DNA from: Candidatus Bipolaricaulota bacterium
GTDB taxonomy: Bacteria; Bipolaricaulota; Bipolaricaulia; Bipolaricaulales; Bipolaricaulaceae
Direction of reading: 5' to 3'
Length of the DNA: 48,272 nucleotides
Assembly (NCBI GenBank): GCA_014360995.1
Contig: JACIWL010000009.1
Coordinates: forward strand, 1 to 48,272
The position numbers and the translations under genes are program-made. Positions 36,693 to 44,849 of this stretch are shown one piece after another; positions within the stretch are counted from its first letter, which is position 1, and each line of letters begins with the position of its first letter. The notes under the pieces were generated by a model, which saw only the letters and a program-made list of their open reading frames with translations, made no database searches and was not told the origin of the DNA.

Positions 36693-36742
36693 GCCCCGCG
36701 GGGCAAGACTCTTTTCACAGAGGAGAAGGAACTCCTTCTCCT
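36693..36742 (-). repeat. two tandem inverted repeats in the leader of the GTPase-SIS gene
   Basis: Positions 36693-36704 are a perfect 12-bp palindrome (GCCCCGCGGGGC). Positions 36721-36742 are a perfect inverted repeat, AGGAGAAGGA and its complement separated by 2 bases. Both lie in the 138-base gap before the GTPase-SIS start. Neither is followed by a U-run. They could be mRNA hairpins or protein-binding sites. Confidence 0.6.
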
Positions 36743-36783
36743 TGCGAAGAAGAAAACCGCTCCGCTGTTAAAAGGCGGGCAAA

Positions 36784-37269
36784 CTATCCGAGCTTATACC
36801 CAATTCGGCGGAGGAACTCCTTCCGCTCGGCTTGTTCTTTCTCCCCTTCTATGCCCGTGGTCTTCACCCCATCGATTACGCCGAGAACGCCACGGCCCTG
36901 CTCGGTTTCGGCCACGATCACCTCCACGGGGTTAGCGGTGGCGCAAAAGATCCGACAGACCTCCGGCACCATTTTGATGGCGTTCAACACGTTTATGGGG
37001 TACATCTCCCGCATGAGGATTAGAAATACGTGGCCACAGGAGAGGGCCAGGGCGTTTTTCTTGGCCAGCTCCACAAGCTCTGGGTCCGTCCCAGACCAGC
37101 GAACCAAAGCGGGTCCGGAGGACTCACAAAAAGCTAGCCCAAACTTCGCACCCGGCACAGCGTTCACCATGGCCTCGTGCAGATCTTCCACAGTTTTTAT
37201 GAAGTGAGCTTGCCCAAGAATGATGTTCACCTCCGCCGGCTTCTCGATCTTCACCACCTTGAGCTCCAT
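36784..37269 (-). CDS. adenosine-specific kinase family protein
   Basis: A 161-residue protein of the Adenosine_kin family (Pfam PF04008), named from an archaeal protein; the bacterial role is not settled. The conserved core VEDLHEAMVNAVPGAKFGLAF, the FCESSGP loop and VCRIFCATANPVEVIVAET are all present, and the length is typical. ATG at 37269 has GGAGG 6 bases upstream and is preferred to GTG at 37272. A TATAAT lies about 25 bases upstream, so it probably has its own promoter. Confidence 0.88.
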   Translation of the reverse strand: MELKVVKIEKPAEVNIILGQAHFIKTVEDLHEAMVNAVPGAKFGLAFCESSGPALVRWSGTDPELVELAKKNALALSCGHVFLILMREMYPINVLNAIKMVPEVCRIFCATANPVEVIVAETEQGRGVLGVIDGVKTTGIEGEKEQAERKEFLRRIGYKLG

Positions 37270-37292
37270 CACCTTCCTCCTTTCTCCTCGGC

Positions 37293-37298
37293 ATTATA
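37293..37298 (-). promoter_or_regulatory. -10 box before the adenosine-specific kinase gene
   Basis: A perfect TATAAT on the minus strand, 23 bases upstream of the ATG. The nearest -35-like hexamer (TTGCGC, 37319-37324) is 20 bases away, longer than ideal, so the -35 is weak or an activator is needed. Confidence 0.5.
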
Positions 37299-37363
37299 GA
37301 CCGCCATCCCCTTGGTCTGCGCAACGCTTCTTCCAGCAAGCATTGCAAAAACGCTGTTCAGCA

Positions 37364-38659
37364 TCATGCCAATCCCAAAGCTTTTAAAGCCGCAGAGCGG
37401 CCGGCCAAAAACCCGGTAGAGAAGGCGGCCTGAAGGTTGTATCCTCCGCTTTCCCCATCCACGTCCAAGACCTCCCCGGCAAAGAAAAGTCCCTGAACGA
37501 CCCGGCTTTCCATGGTTTTGGGATTTACCTGGGAAAGAGCCACCCCGCCTCGCGTGACCATGGCTTCCTCCCATCCTGCTACGCTCTCCACAGGAAAAGG
37601 ATGGCCCAGAACCAGGCTTTCTAGGAGGCTGCGCCGGGACTCGCGGGTAAGGTTGGCTGCCAACGTCTCAGGGTCTATTCCCTGCGCTTTTACTAAGGCT
37701 CTGGCCAAGCTCCTCGAAACCCCAAGATCATGCAAAATATTGGGGATCGTCCGCCGAGCCTTTAGGGAAATTTCTCTAAGGATGCGCTTTTCCGCAGAAA
37801 CAAGCTCTTTTAATCCTGGTACCAAAACTATGCGCAATACATCCCCAGGCTCTACTTCCCGAGAGATGTCCAGCACAGCCGGTCCGGAAAGCCCACGGTG
37901 GGTGAAAAGGACATCGCCGCGTTTTTTCCAAAGCACCATTCCTGAACGCTCAAGAATCACGCTGGTGTCTTTAATGGTTACTCCAGCGCAATCGCGGAAA
38001 GGGGCGAAGGCCGAAGCGTTCACGATCACCGGAACCAAAGCGGGACGGCACGGGACAATGCTGTGTCCAAGCCTTTCAGCAAGACGATAACCGTCATCAG
38101 CCGCCCCAAGCTGGGGGTGGGCAAGGCCACCTGTGGCGATCACCACGCACAATCCTTTCACCGTACTTTTTCGCCGCCCCGCTTCCCGCACAGAAAATCC
38201 CGAAGGCGTTTTATCCAGGTGAACAACGCGTGCTTCTGCGTGGATTTGCACGCCAAGCTTTTCCGCTTCCCCAAGAAGGACATGCAGGGCGTCTTTAGCC
38301 CGGTTGGTCCTTGGGAAAACTCGGCCGTCGGGCTCTACCACCAGGGGAAGACCACGCCTCGCAAAGAAGTTCATCAGGTCAGCATTGGAAAATGCGTACA
38401 GGGCTGGTCGGAGGAAACGGCATGCAGCGCTAGGGCCGTCTCCACCGTGATAGTGCCGACAAAGCTCCTGAATCTCCCCAGCGTGGGTGAGGTTTCCCCT
38501 TCCTCCTCCGGAAAAGGGAAGTTTTCCGCCTGGATCCTTATTCTTTTCCAAGACGAGGGCGCGAGCCCCTTCCTGAGCCGCAGAGATGCCCGCACAAAGC
38601 CCGGCCGGCCCAGCCCCTACCACCACCACGTCCCACACTTTGCCCACAGCTTTAGTCAA
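37364..38659 (-). CDS. BaiN/HI0933-family NAD(P)/FAD-dependent oxidoreductase
   Basis: A 431-residue flavoprotein. The N-terminal FAD motif is VVVVGAGPAGLCAGISAA, followed by the family signature KLPFSGGGRGNLTH, VIATGG near residue 175, and the C-terminal FFAGEVLDVDGESGGYNLQAA. The family includes bile-acid flavin reductases and many uncharacterised members; its physiological substrate is not known. The start listed is TTG at 38657-38659 with no ribosome-binding site, and a GTG four codons later is an alternative; the Rossmann strand requires a start near here. Confidence 0.9.
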   Translation of the reverse strand: MTKAVGKVWDVVVVGAGPAGLCAGISAAQEGARALVLEKNKDPGGKLPFSGGGRGNLTHAGEIQELCRHYHGGDGPSAACRFLRPALYAFSNADLMNFFARRGLPLVVEPDGRVFPRTNRAKDALHVLLGEAEKLGVQIHAEARVVHLDKTPSGFSVREAGRRKSTVKGLCVVIATGGLAHPQLGAADDGYRLAERLGHSIVPCRPALVPVIVNASAFAPFRDCAGVTIKDTSVILERSGMVLWKKRGDVLFTHRGLSGPAVLDISREVEPGDVLRIVLVPGLKELVSAEKRILREISLKARRTIPNILHDLGVSRSLARALVKAQGIDPETLAANLTRESRRSLLESLVLGHPFPVESVAGWEEAMVTRGGVALSQVNPKTMESRVVQGLFFAGEVLDVDGESGGYNLQAAFSTGFLAGRSAALKALGLA

Positions 38660-38679
38660 TGTTAATGTGCTGAGCTAAA

Positions 38680-38695
38680 GAAGAGGTGTCTCTTC
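38680..38695 (-). terminator. weak hairpin after the LarA-like fragment
   Basis: GAAGAG and CTCTTC form a 6-bp stem with a 4-base loop on the minus strand, followed by TTTAG only. It may slow or end transcription after the truncated LarA-like gene. Confidence 0.3.
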
Positions 38696-38724
38696 CTCGA
38701 ATCTTAAAGAGGCCCGCGATGATT

Positions 38725-39135
38725 TCAGTCTTCTTTTTCCACCGCCACTTCCAGAGGTAAAAGCCCGCGGGAGATCTCGGCCATCCGGTCCTTGGAGATC
38801 GTTCCCACGCGGACGAGCGTTTGTGAATCCTGCCAGGAATGCTGGTACACGGGAACCTTGGGGTGGGGAAAGCGCCGGCCGAAATGGCGAGAAAGTTGGG
38901 CTTCCGTCAAGGGCGGATGAGTCCCTAAGGCCACCAGGAACGCAAGCTCCTTTACCTTGGGAAGGAGAACCTCCACCAAGGTCTCATAAATTGCTGGCAT
39001 GGGTAGTGTGCGGGTATCGTCGGGAACGATCACCAAAACTCTGTTGCCGCGAATATTCGCTTCGCCTAAAAATTCTGCAAGTTTGGTGCGAAATTCCCCT
39101 TCGACGAGGGGTCGGCCCGGGAAAAAACTTAGCAT
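38725..39135 (-). pseudogene. 3'-truncated LarA-like (DUF2088) gene
   Basis: The 136-residue product matches only the N-terminal part of LarA, the nickel-pincer lactate racemase family (about 430 residues in full). It has VPDDTRTLPMPAIYETL and FLVALGTHPPLTEAQL, then ISRGLLPLEVAVEKED before the stop. The middle and C-terminal parts with the cofactor-binding lysine and catalytic histidines are absent, and no other frame nearby restores them before the next gene. Probably non-functional. ATG at 39135 overlaps the gnd stop by 7 bases. Confidence 0.75.
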
Positions 39136-40544
39136 CGGGAAGCCTCCTCCCAGTGGGTGTGGAATTTTCCGGGTTTGTCCAGGCGTTCATAAGTATGGGC
39201 GCCAAAGTAGTCCCGCTGGGCCTGGATGAGATTCGCTGGAAGCCTTCCCGTGCGATAAGCATCGAGAAAATTCAAGACAGAACTCATGGCTGGAACCGGA
39301 ATCCCTGCCTTGTGCGCGGCGCAAACCACGTTCCTCAGGCTCTCATGCCCTTCCTTCCAAAACTGCCGGAAAGGCTCGGCAAGGAGAAGAAGAGGAAGGC
39401 TTGGCTCGCGTCGGAAGGCCTCACGCATTTCCGCAAGGAGCCTAGCGCGGATGATGCATCCTCCAGTCCAGACACGTGCAACTTCCGCAAGAGGAAAGTC
39501 ATAGCCATGTTCGGCCGTAGCATCCCGAAGCTGTCGAAACCCTTGAGAGTAAGCCGTAACCACCGCAAGCGCATAAGCGCGCTTCAAGTCCATGAGGAAC
39601 TCACCAGGCGGTATAGGGAGCCTAGGTTCGGGGCCGGCCAAAATCCTCTCCGCAGCCAGGCGCTCCTCTTTAAGGGCGGAGACGATACGGGCAAAAACGG
39701 CTTCAGCGATAGTAGGAGTGGGGGCTCCCAAGTCCAAGGCGTCCTGGGTGGACCACTTTCCCGTCCCCTTTTGTTCGGCCGTGTCCTTTATCGCCTCCAC
39801 CAAAAAGCCTCCGGTTTCGGGATCCCTTGTGCGCAGGATGTTCACGGTGATTTCCAAAAGGTAGGATTCAAGTTCGCCTTGGTTCCATTCGGAAAAGATC
39901 TCGGAGATCTCGGGGGGTGAAAACCCAAGCCCGCGCTTAAGGAGGTCGTAGCATTCAGCGATCGCTTGCATGATGGCGTATTCGATGCCGTTATGAACCA
40001 TTTTCACATAGTGCCCAGCGCCGCCTGGCCCAAAGTAGCCAACGCACGGACCATCTAAGCCTTGAGCGGCGATGGATTTGAAAATCGGTTCAACGCGGAC
40101 ATAGCCCTCTTGATCTCCGCCGGCCATGATCGCTGGACCGTGCAGGGCCCCGGCCTCGCCACCAGAGATCCCCACCCCTAAGTAAAAAAGTCCGCGGGAT
40201 TGGGCTTCGCGAATCCGCCTTTCTGTGTCGGAAAAGTGGGAATTGCCTCCATCGATCACAAGATCGCCAGGCTCCAGAAGGGGAAAAAGCTCGGAAACGA
40301 CCTCATCCACAGGCTTTCCAGCCTGAACCATGAGAAGAATGGCGCGTGGTGTCTTTAGGGCCACCACGAATTCCCTGAGGGAATAGGTGGGCAAAATGGG
40401 TTCATCTTGCACCCGTTCCATAAGAGCTTTAGTGCGTTCCGGGCTGCGGTTATAGCCGGCCACGGAAAACCCATGGCGGGCGATGTTCAAGGCCAGGTTT
40501 TGGCCCATCGTGGCCAGGCCAATGATGCCAAACTGCGCTTTCAT
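39129..40544 (-). CDS. gnd: 6-phosphogluconate dehydrogenase, decarboxylating
   Basis: Oxidises 6-phosphogluconate to ribulose 5-phosphate and CO2 in the oxidative pentose phosphate pathway. The 471-residue product has the Rossmann motif GLATMGQNLALNIA, the DGGNSHFSDTERR loop, the catalytic GAGHYVKMVHNGIEY segment, GTGKWSTQDALDLG, and the QRDYFGAHTYER C-terminus; length is normal for the dimeric form. The nucleotide-binding region has NRSPERTK, fitting NADP use. The frame is open 84 codons further upstream, but ATG at 40544 follows GGGAGGTGGAGGG. No zwf is next to it. Confidence 0.97.
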   Translation of the reverse strand: MKAQFGIIGLATMGQNLALNIARHGFSVAGYNRSPERTKALMERVQDEPILPTYSLREFVVALKTPRAILLMVQAGKPVDEVVSELFPLLEPGDLVIDGGNSHFSDTERRIREAQSRGLFYLGVGISGGEAGALHGPAIMAGGDQEGYVRVEPIFKSIAAQGLDGPCVGYFGPGGAGHYVKMVHNGIEYAIMQAIAECYDLLKRGLGFSPPEISEIFSEWNQGELESYLLEITVNILRTRDPETGGFLVEAIKDTAEQKGTGKWSTQDALDLGAPTPTIAEAVFARIVSALKEERLAAERILAGPEPRLPIPPGEFLMDLKRAYALAVVTAYSQGFRQLRDATAEHGYDFPLAEVARVWTGGCIIRARLLAEMREAFRREPSLPLLLLAEPFRQFWKEGHESLRNVVCAAHKAGIPVPAMSSVLNFLDAYRTGRLPANLIQAQRDYFGAHTYERLDKPGKFHTHWEEASRC

Positions 40545-40756
40545 CCCTCCACCTCCCAAGGTAACCGATCCGGCAGGGCCTTCTCGAACGCCCTGATCTT
40601 CTCCTCCTCGTATGGACCTTTGTAGGTCCCGGAAAAGAAGCGATCCAAGGCCACCTGATAGAACTCCTTCCAGGTATTCTCCACCTGCCCGGGAATAATA
40701 GGGTAAAAGAGAACCCCGTTTTTCCGAGCGACTCGTGAAGCACCATTTTTTTCGTG
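40541..40756 (-). pseudogene. C-terminal remnant of a HAD-type hydrolase gene
   Basis: A frame of 71 codons, open from the TAG at 40757-40759 to the TGA that overlaps the gnd ATG, reads VARKNGVLFYPIIPGQ followed by ENTWKEFYQVALDRFF and ends in KALPDRLPWEVEG. This resembles the C-terminal end of certain HAD-family hydrolases. No HAD motif I, II or III lies upstream in any frame, so the 5' part is lost. It marks the left edge of the CRISPR locus. Confidence 0.55.
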
Positions 40757-41076
40757 CTAACCGGAAGGGTCGACAAAAGCGCACACCGTTCCGCAAAATA
40801 TGCTGGACTTTCCACGTCGTTGTCTCATTTCAGGAATTTCGACGAAGTTGGCCTGGGCTAAAGTTGGGCAATAGCGCTTTTCACCGCTTATGGTTCATCT
40901 TCTTTTTGGCTCGATTGTCGCTGAGCGGCGTTGTGGACTATGCCGAAAGCTCACCGTCCAGGGGGTGCGGGATTTTCTTATCGCAAACCATAGGAATAAA
41001 CGCATTGAATGTGAAGATAGGGAACAAGTCCTTTCTATTTGCCTACAACATAAGGCGTCGTTATTATCTCCAAGGC
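40757..41076. other. junction region before the CRISPR locus, no clear gene
   Basis: About 320 bases separate the HAD remnant from the first conserved codons of the CARF-HTH gene. The plus frame of that gene stays open back to GTG at 40735, but its predicted residues (about 114) have no domain character. Possible starts within it are TTG at 41005, with AGGA 9 bases upstream, and GTG at 41011. No convincing promoter, repeat or RNA gene was found. Confidence 0.5.
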
Positions 41077-41961
41077 GTGCCGGGGAGAGATGCGCTGGCG
41101 GCAACCTTGGGCACAGAGCCTCAGGTGGTTCTTCTGGCCTTTTCCCTTCTTGTTCGGCACGGGATCAACATTGAAAGGTGCTTGGTGTTCCACACCTCCC
41201 CTTCCCAGCCCGATATCCAAAGGGCCCTAAGGCTTCTAAAGAAGGCCTGGTCAAAATGGAGCGATCGCGTGCCCTTGGAGCTCAAAAGCTTCCCTGTGAA
41301 TGACCTTGACTCTCCCGATGCCCTGCGCCAGGTCTACCGCGTGCTTCACGAGGGCATCCAAAACCTGAAGAAAGCGGGTTTCAGCGTGCACCTTTCCATT
41401 TCCGGCGGAAGAAAACCTATATCGATCGCGGCATTTCTTACCGCCCAGTTCCTCTTCAGCTCCTCCGACCACATTTGGTACCTCTATACCCCACCCGGTG
41501 AAGAAGATACTGATCCTGCACAATTGCTTCAGAATCCTCGGGTTCGCTTGATTGACCTTCCTGTACCAGTTTGGACGGACCTTCCCCTTCTCCTCCATGC
41601 CGTAAGCCAGTATCACGACCCATGGACTGCGGCCGAGGTACAACGTTCGCTTGTCCAACAAGCTGATCAGTCCCGGCTTGCTGAACTTTTCCATCGGAAG
41701 CTTTCTAAAGCTGAGAAAGAGGTGGTTTGCGCCCTGGTCCTCCATGGCGGAACAAATAAGGATATCGCAAAGAAACTGGGCAAAAGCCCAAAAACTGTGA
41801 GCCATCAACTGGCAAGCATATACCGCAAGCTGCGCGAGGAACTAGGCGATGTCGCGATAGACCGCACTGCTGTAGCCAGCGTTTTTGCTCCGATCTTGCG
41901 AATAGGTCAAATGACCGAGGCCAAAAAGCGCTGGGTTTGGCAAAATCATGTGAGGAGGTGA
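41077..41961 (+). CDS. CARF-domain protein with C-terminal LuxR-type helix-turn-helix
   Basis: The N-terminal two thirds form a CRISPR-associated Rossmann (CARF) domain of the NE0113/Csx type: ALAATLGTEPQVVLLAF at the start and VHLSISGGRKPISIAAFLTA further on, the latter being the usual ligand-loop region. From about 41701 the protein is a LuxR/GerE-like DNA-binding domain (LSKAEKEVVCALVLHGGTNK, then AKKLGKSPKTVSHQLASIYR). CARF domains bind cyclic oligoadenylates made by Cas10, so a cOA-responsive transcription regulator is inferred. The start is uncertain: GTG at 41077 gives a CARF-like N-terminus but has a poor ribosome-binding site; TTG 41005 is an alternative. The stop is 3 bases before cas10. 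Confidence 0.8.
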   Translation: MPGRDALAATLGTEPQVVLLAFSLLVRHGINIERCLVFHTSPSQPDIQRALRLLKKAWSKWSDRVPLELKSFPVNDLDSPDALRQVYRVLHEGIQNLKKAGFSVHLSISGGRKPISIAAFLTAQFLFSSSDHIWYLYTPPGEEDTDPAQLLQNPRVRLIDLPVPVWTDLPLLLHAVSQYHDPWTAAEVQRSLVQQADQSRLAELFHRKLSKAEKEVVCALVLHGGTNKDIAKKLGKSPKTVSHQLASIYRKLREELGDVAIDRTAVASVFAPILRIGQMTEAKKRWVWQNHVRR

Positions 41962-41964
41962 TGC

Positions 41965-44484
41965 ATGCGGGAAGATTTAGGGAAAATTGCTCTGGCTGCC
42001 CTTCTACACGACATTGGCAAATTTGCATACCATGCTGGCGACGAAGTAGACGGGCGCAAGGATCATGCTCTTTTAGGTGACAAATTCGTACGCCTTCACG
42101 TTCCTTCCGTTTGGCAGAATGCCTTAGCGCCGGTGGGCTGGCACCACGGCGATCCCGAGGGAAAAGGCCATGAGACCTTTCCGGTTCAAGTGGTCCAGCT
42201 TGCCGACCGCCTCTCCGCCGGAGAACGAGAAAAACGGGATGAAGAAGGCCATGAACCTCCCCAAATGGCCTCCCCCTTCTCCCGCCTGGGCCCCTCCCCT
42301 GCCCAACTCGCTTGGCTTCCCGTAGGCCCCCTAAAGCTCGACAAGAATTTGTCCCCTAAGCCGAATCATCTGAGCGAAAACGAGCTGAAGTCGGTTTATA
42401 AAGGCCTATGGGAGGACTTTCGCAACGAAGCAGATAAGCTGCGAAAGCTCCACGAGGCAAACCCCAATTTGGACACCTACATTGCCAACATGCTTGACCT
42501 CCTTTTCCGCTACACGTGGTGTGTGCCCTCTGCTTTTTACTACGACGTTCCCGACGTTTCCCTTTACGACCACTTGCGCACCACTGCCGCTATTGCCGCC
42601 TGTATTTACGTTTCTTTCGCTGGCCGAGAGGGCGAGGTTCGGAAAATTTTGACCAGCATAAAGGGCAAAGACTCCCCGGACTGGCCTCCGGAGCCCGATG
42701 TGGCGGCACTGGTTGAAGGGGACATCTCCGGCATTCAGGACTTCATTTACGGGCTTAAGAACCCTCGCGGGGCCGCTTCCGTTCTGCGGGCAAGGAGCTT
42801 TTACCTCCAGATCCTAACCGAGGTCATCGCCCGCTGGATGCTTCGGAAGATGGGGCTTCCTCCCACGAATCTGCTCTATTGCGGTGGTGGCCGATTCCGG
42901 CTTCTTGTGCCGCTTGAGGAGCTGAATCGCTTAGAGGATTTGGGAGCTCATGTTAACCGTGTACTTCTTCGCGCCCACAGGGGTGCCTTGTATTTGGCCC
43001 TAGAGGGAGTGCCGCTAAGCCCGGCCCATTTCGCTTGGGCACCTGTGCACATGGAGAACGAGCGGTGGGAAGCATCGCGGGGTTTAAGGGCCACAGAGGA
43101 CGTTCTTGCCCAGAAACTCTCGCAGCGCAAACAGCGCCGCTTCCTGGAGCTCCCTTCCGAAGACCTTGCCGAGCTCTTCCGCCCCTTCGGTGATGAAAAG
43201 GGCGTATGCGACGTATGCGGAGGGCCCGGGATCGTCGAAGAAGACGAAGAAGGGATACGTTGGTGTCCGAGCTGCCGGAGCTTCCGTGAGCTTGGCCGTT
43301 CCCTTCGCGAGGCGAAATTCCTGAGGCTGGTTTGGAAAGAGCCCCGCCCCCTTTCCGAGCAAAACACATGGGAAGGCGTTCTTAATTTCTTTGGATTCCG
43401 GCTAGATATAATCAACAACAAGCTGCCAGAGCCCGCGCAAGAAATTTCCATTCTTTGGCGCCTTACGGACAAAGCTTTTCCTCCGCGCACATCCCAAGAG
43501 ATTTCCGTACGAAAATTCCTGGTAAACGTAGTAGCCACTTGGAAGGAGGGGGAGAAATCGCCCAGGCCCGAAAAATTCAAGGAGGAGCATGGCGAGATCA
43601 AATCCTTCGACGTTTTGGCGGCCAACGCGCGTGGCGCCGAGTATATAGGAGTTCTCCGCATGGACATGGACAACCTAGGCTGGCTTTTGCGCGACGGGTT
43701 CGTGGTGCAAAAGGATGGCGGATACTTTGACCGCGGGACATTCTCCCGAAAACACAGTTTGAGCACCTTTCTCACCATCTTTTTCGAGGGCTTTGTGGAA
43801 AAGCTCGTGCACGACCTCGCCCAAGAAGAGGGGTGCGAGCGGGTATATGCCGTCTATTCGGGGGGAGATGACCTTTTCTTCGTGGGCTCTTGGGACGCCA
43901 TGCCGATTTTGGCCAGACGGATACGAAAGGAATTCGCGGAGTTCAGTGGGCGGGAGGATCTGGGGATTTCTGCTGGCCTCATTCTTGTCCACGAAAAGTA
44001 CCCTCTTTACTTGGCGGCCCAGGAAGCCGCAAGTGCCTTGGAAGAAGCAAAGACTCCCCGAGCTGAGAGTGCCAGAAACTCGCGTCCCCCGAAAAAGGAC
44101 GCTTTTTGCTTCTTAGGCCGGGTGATACCCTGGGAGAGGTTTGAGGAAGTTCGGGAATGGATGGAAAGCCTCAAAGAGGCGGTGGAAAAAAGTGGAGAGG
44201 CGCGGAGGCTTCTTTTCGTGCTGCAGGAGGTGGAGGAGGAGTATCAACGGGAGAAGGCCAAGCGGGGTGCATGGGGCCCATGGATCTGGCGCACCGCTTA
44301 TTGGCTTTCCCGCCATCGCGAGATGGCCCAGAAAACGGGACAGGACACGAGCCTCTATGAAAAGCTCCAGCAAAAGCTCTCTGGCGAGGCCTTTGCGGAA
44401 AACATCGGATTTTTGGGCCTGGCAGCCCGCTGGGCCGAGCTTTTGACCAGAAAGAAAGGGGGTGAGTCATGCGCGAGGAAATAA
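41965..44484 (+). CDS. cas10: type III-A CRISPR-associated protein Cas10/Csm1
   Basis: The large subunit of the Csm complex. The 839-residue product has an N-terminal HD nuclease domain (H15-D16 in LLHDIGKF, and WHHGDP near residue 58), the first palm-like domain with VEGDISGIQDFIYG, a zinc finger (C415, C418, C434, C437) and the second palm domain with the cyclase motif GGDD at residues 633-636. Intact HD and GGDD motifs predict both target-activated DNase and cyclic-oligoadenylate synthesis. ATG start after GAGGAGGTG; first gene of csm1-5, directly behind the CARF-HTH gene. Confidence 0.97.
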   Translation: MREDLGKIALAALLHDIGKFAYHAGDEVDGRKDHALLGDKFVRLHVPSVWQNALAPVGWHHGDPEGKGHETFPVQVVQLADRLSAGEREKRDEEGHEPPQMASPFSRLGPSPAQLAWLPVGPLKLDKNLSPKPNHLSENELKSVYKGLWEDFRNEADKLRKLHEANPNLDTYIANMLDLLFRYTWCVPSAFYYDVPDVSLYDHLRTTAAIAACIYVSFAGREGEVRKILTSIKGKDSPDWPPEPDVAALVEGDISGIQDFIYGLKNPRGAASVLRARSFYLQILTEVIARWMLRKMGLPPTNLLYCGGGRFRLLVPLEELNRLEDLGAHVNRVLLRAHRGALYLALEGVPLSPAHFAWAPVHMENERWEASRGLRATEDVLAQKLSQRKQRRFLELPSEDLAELFRPFGDEKGVCDVCGGPGIVEEDEEGIRWCPSCRSFRELGRSLREAKFLRLVWKEPRPLSEQNTWEGVLNFFGFRLDIINNKLPEPAQEISILWRLTDKAFPPRTSQEISVRKFLVNVVATWKEGEKSPRPEKFKEEHGEIKSFDVLAANARGAEYIGVLRMDMDNLGWLLRDGFVVQKDGGYFDRGTFSRKHSLSTFLTIFFEGFVEKLVHDLAQEEGCERVYAVYSGGDDLFFVGSWDAMPILARRIRKEFAEFSGREDLGISAGLILVHEKYPLYLAAQEAASALEEAKTPRAESARNSRPPKKDAFCFLGRVIPWERFEEVREWMESLKEAVEKSGEARRLLFVLQEVEEEYQREKAKRGAWGPWIWRTAYWLSRHREMAQKTGQDTSLYEKLQQKLSGEAFAENIGFLGLAARWAELLTRKKGGESCARK

Positions 44485-44849
44485 GAAGAATCGTGGGAGA
44501 CGAAGGTGCTGCGGAACTTTTGGTGAAAAAAGCGATGGAATTAGGTGAAGACTTGCGGACAAAAGGCCTAAAGATGGCGCAAATCCGCGATGTTTTTGAC
44601 GAACTCAGACAAATTGAAAGTGTTTGGATGCGTAACCCACAACAAGCGATTCGCAGGCTTCACTTACTCCGACCAAAACTGTATTACCGCAAAAGACGCC
44701 ACTCTGCGCTTGACCCGCTGGTCCAGGCCCTCGACATTGCCGTGCAGGAAGTAGTGGCGGTTAGCTCCGAGGACGAAATGCATAAGCGATTTCAGCGGCT
44801 TAAAGAGTTCGTCGAGGCCGTTGTGGCCTACCATGGGGGTGATAGATGA
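44469..44849 (+). CDS. csm2: type III-A CRISPR-associated small subunit Csm2
   Basis: The 126-residue, mostly alpha-helical product fits Csm2, which stacks along the Csm backbone and contacts target RNA. The recognisable segment is LKMAQIRDVFDELRQIESVW with KLYYRKRRHSALDPLVQALD following. ATG start with AAAGGGGGTGAG upstream; it overlaps the cas10 end by 16 bases and the csm3 start by 4 bases. Confidence 0.9.
   Translation: MREEIRRIVGDEGAAELLVKKAMELGEDLRTKGLKMAQIRDVFDELRQIESVWMRNPQQAIRRLHLLRPKLYYRKRRHSALDPLVQALDIAVQEVVAVSSEDEMHKRFQRLKEFVEAVVAYHGGDR

Noticed and set aside
40545-40796. 84-residue extension of 6-phosphogluconate dehydrogenase
   Set aside because: The Rossmann strand starts right after ATG 40544, which has a strong ribosome-binding site; the extension overlaps the HAD remnant in another frame.
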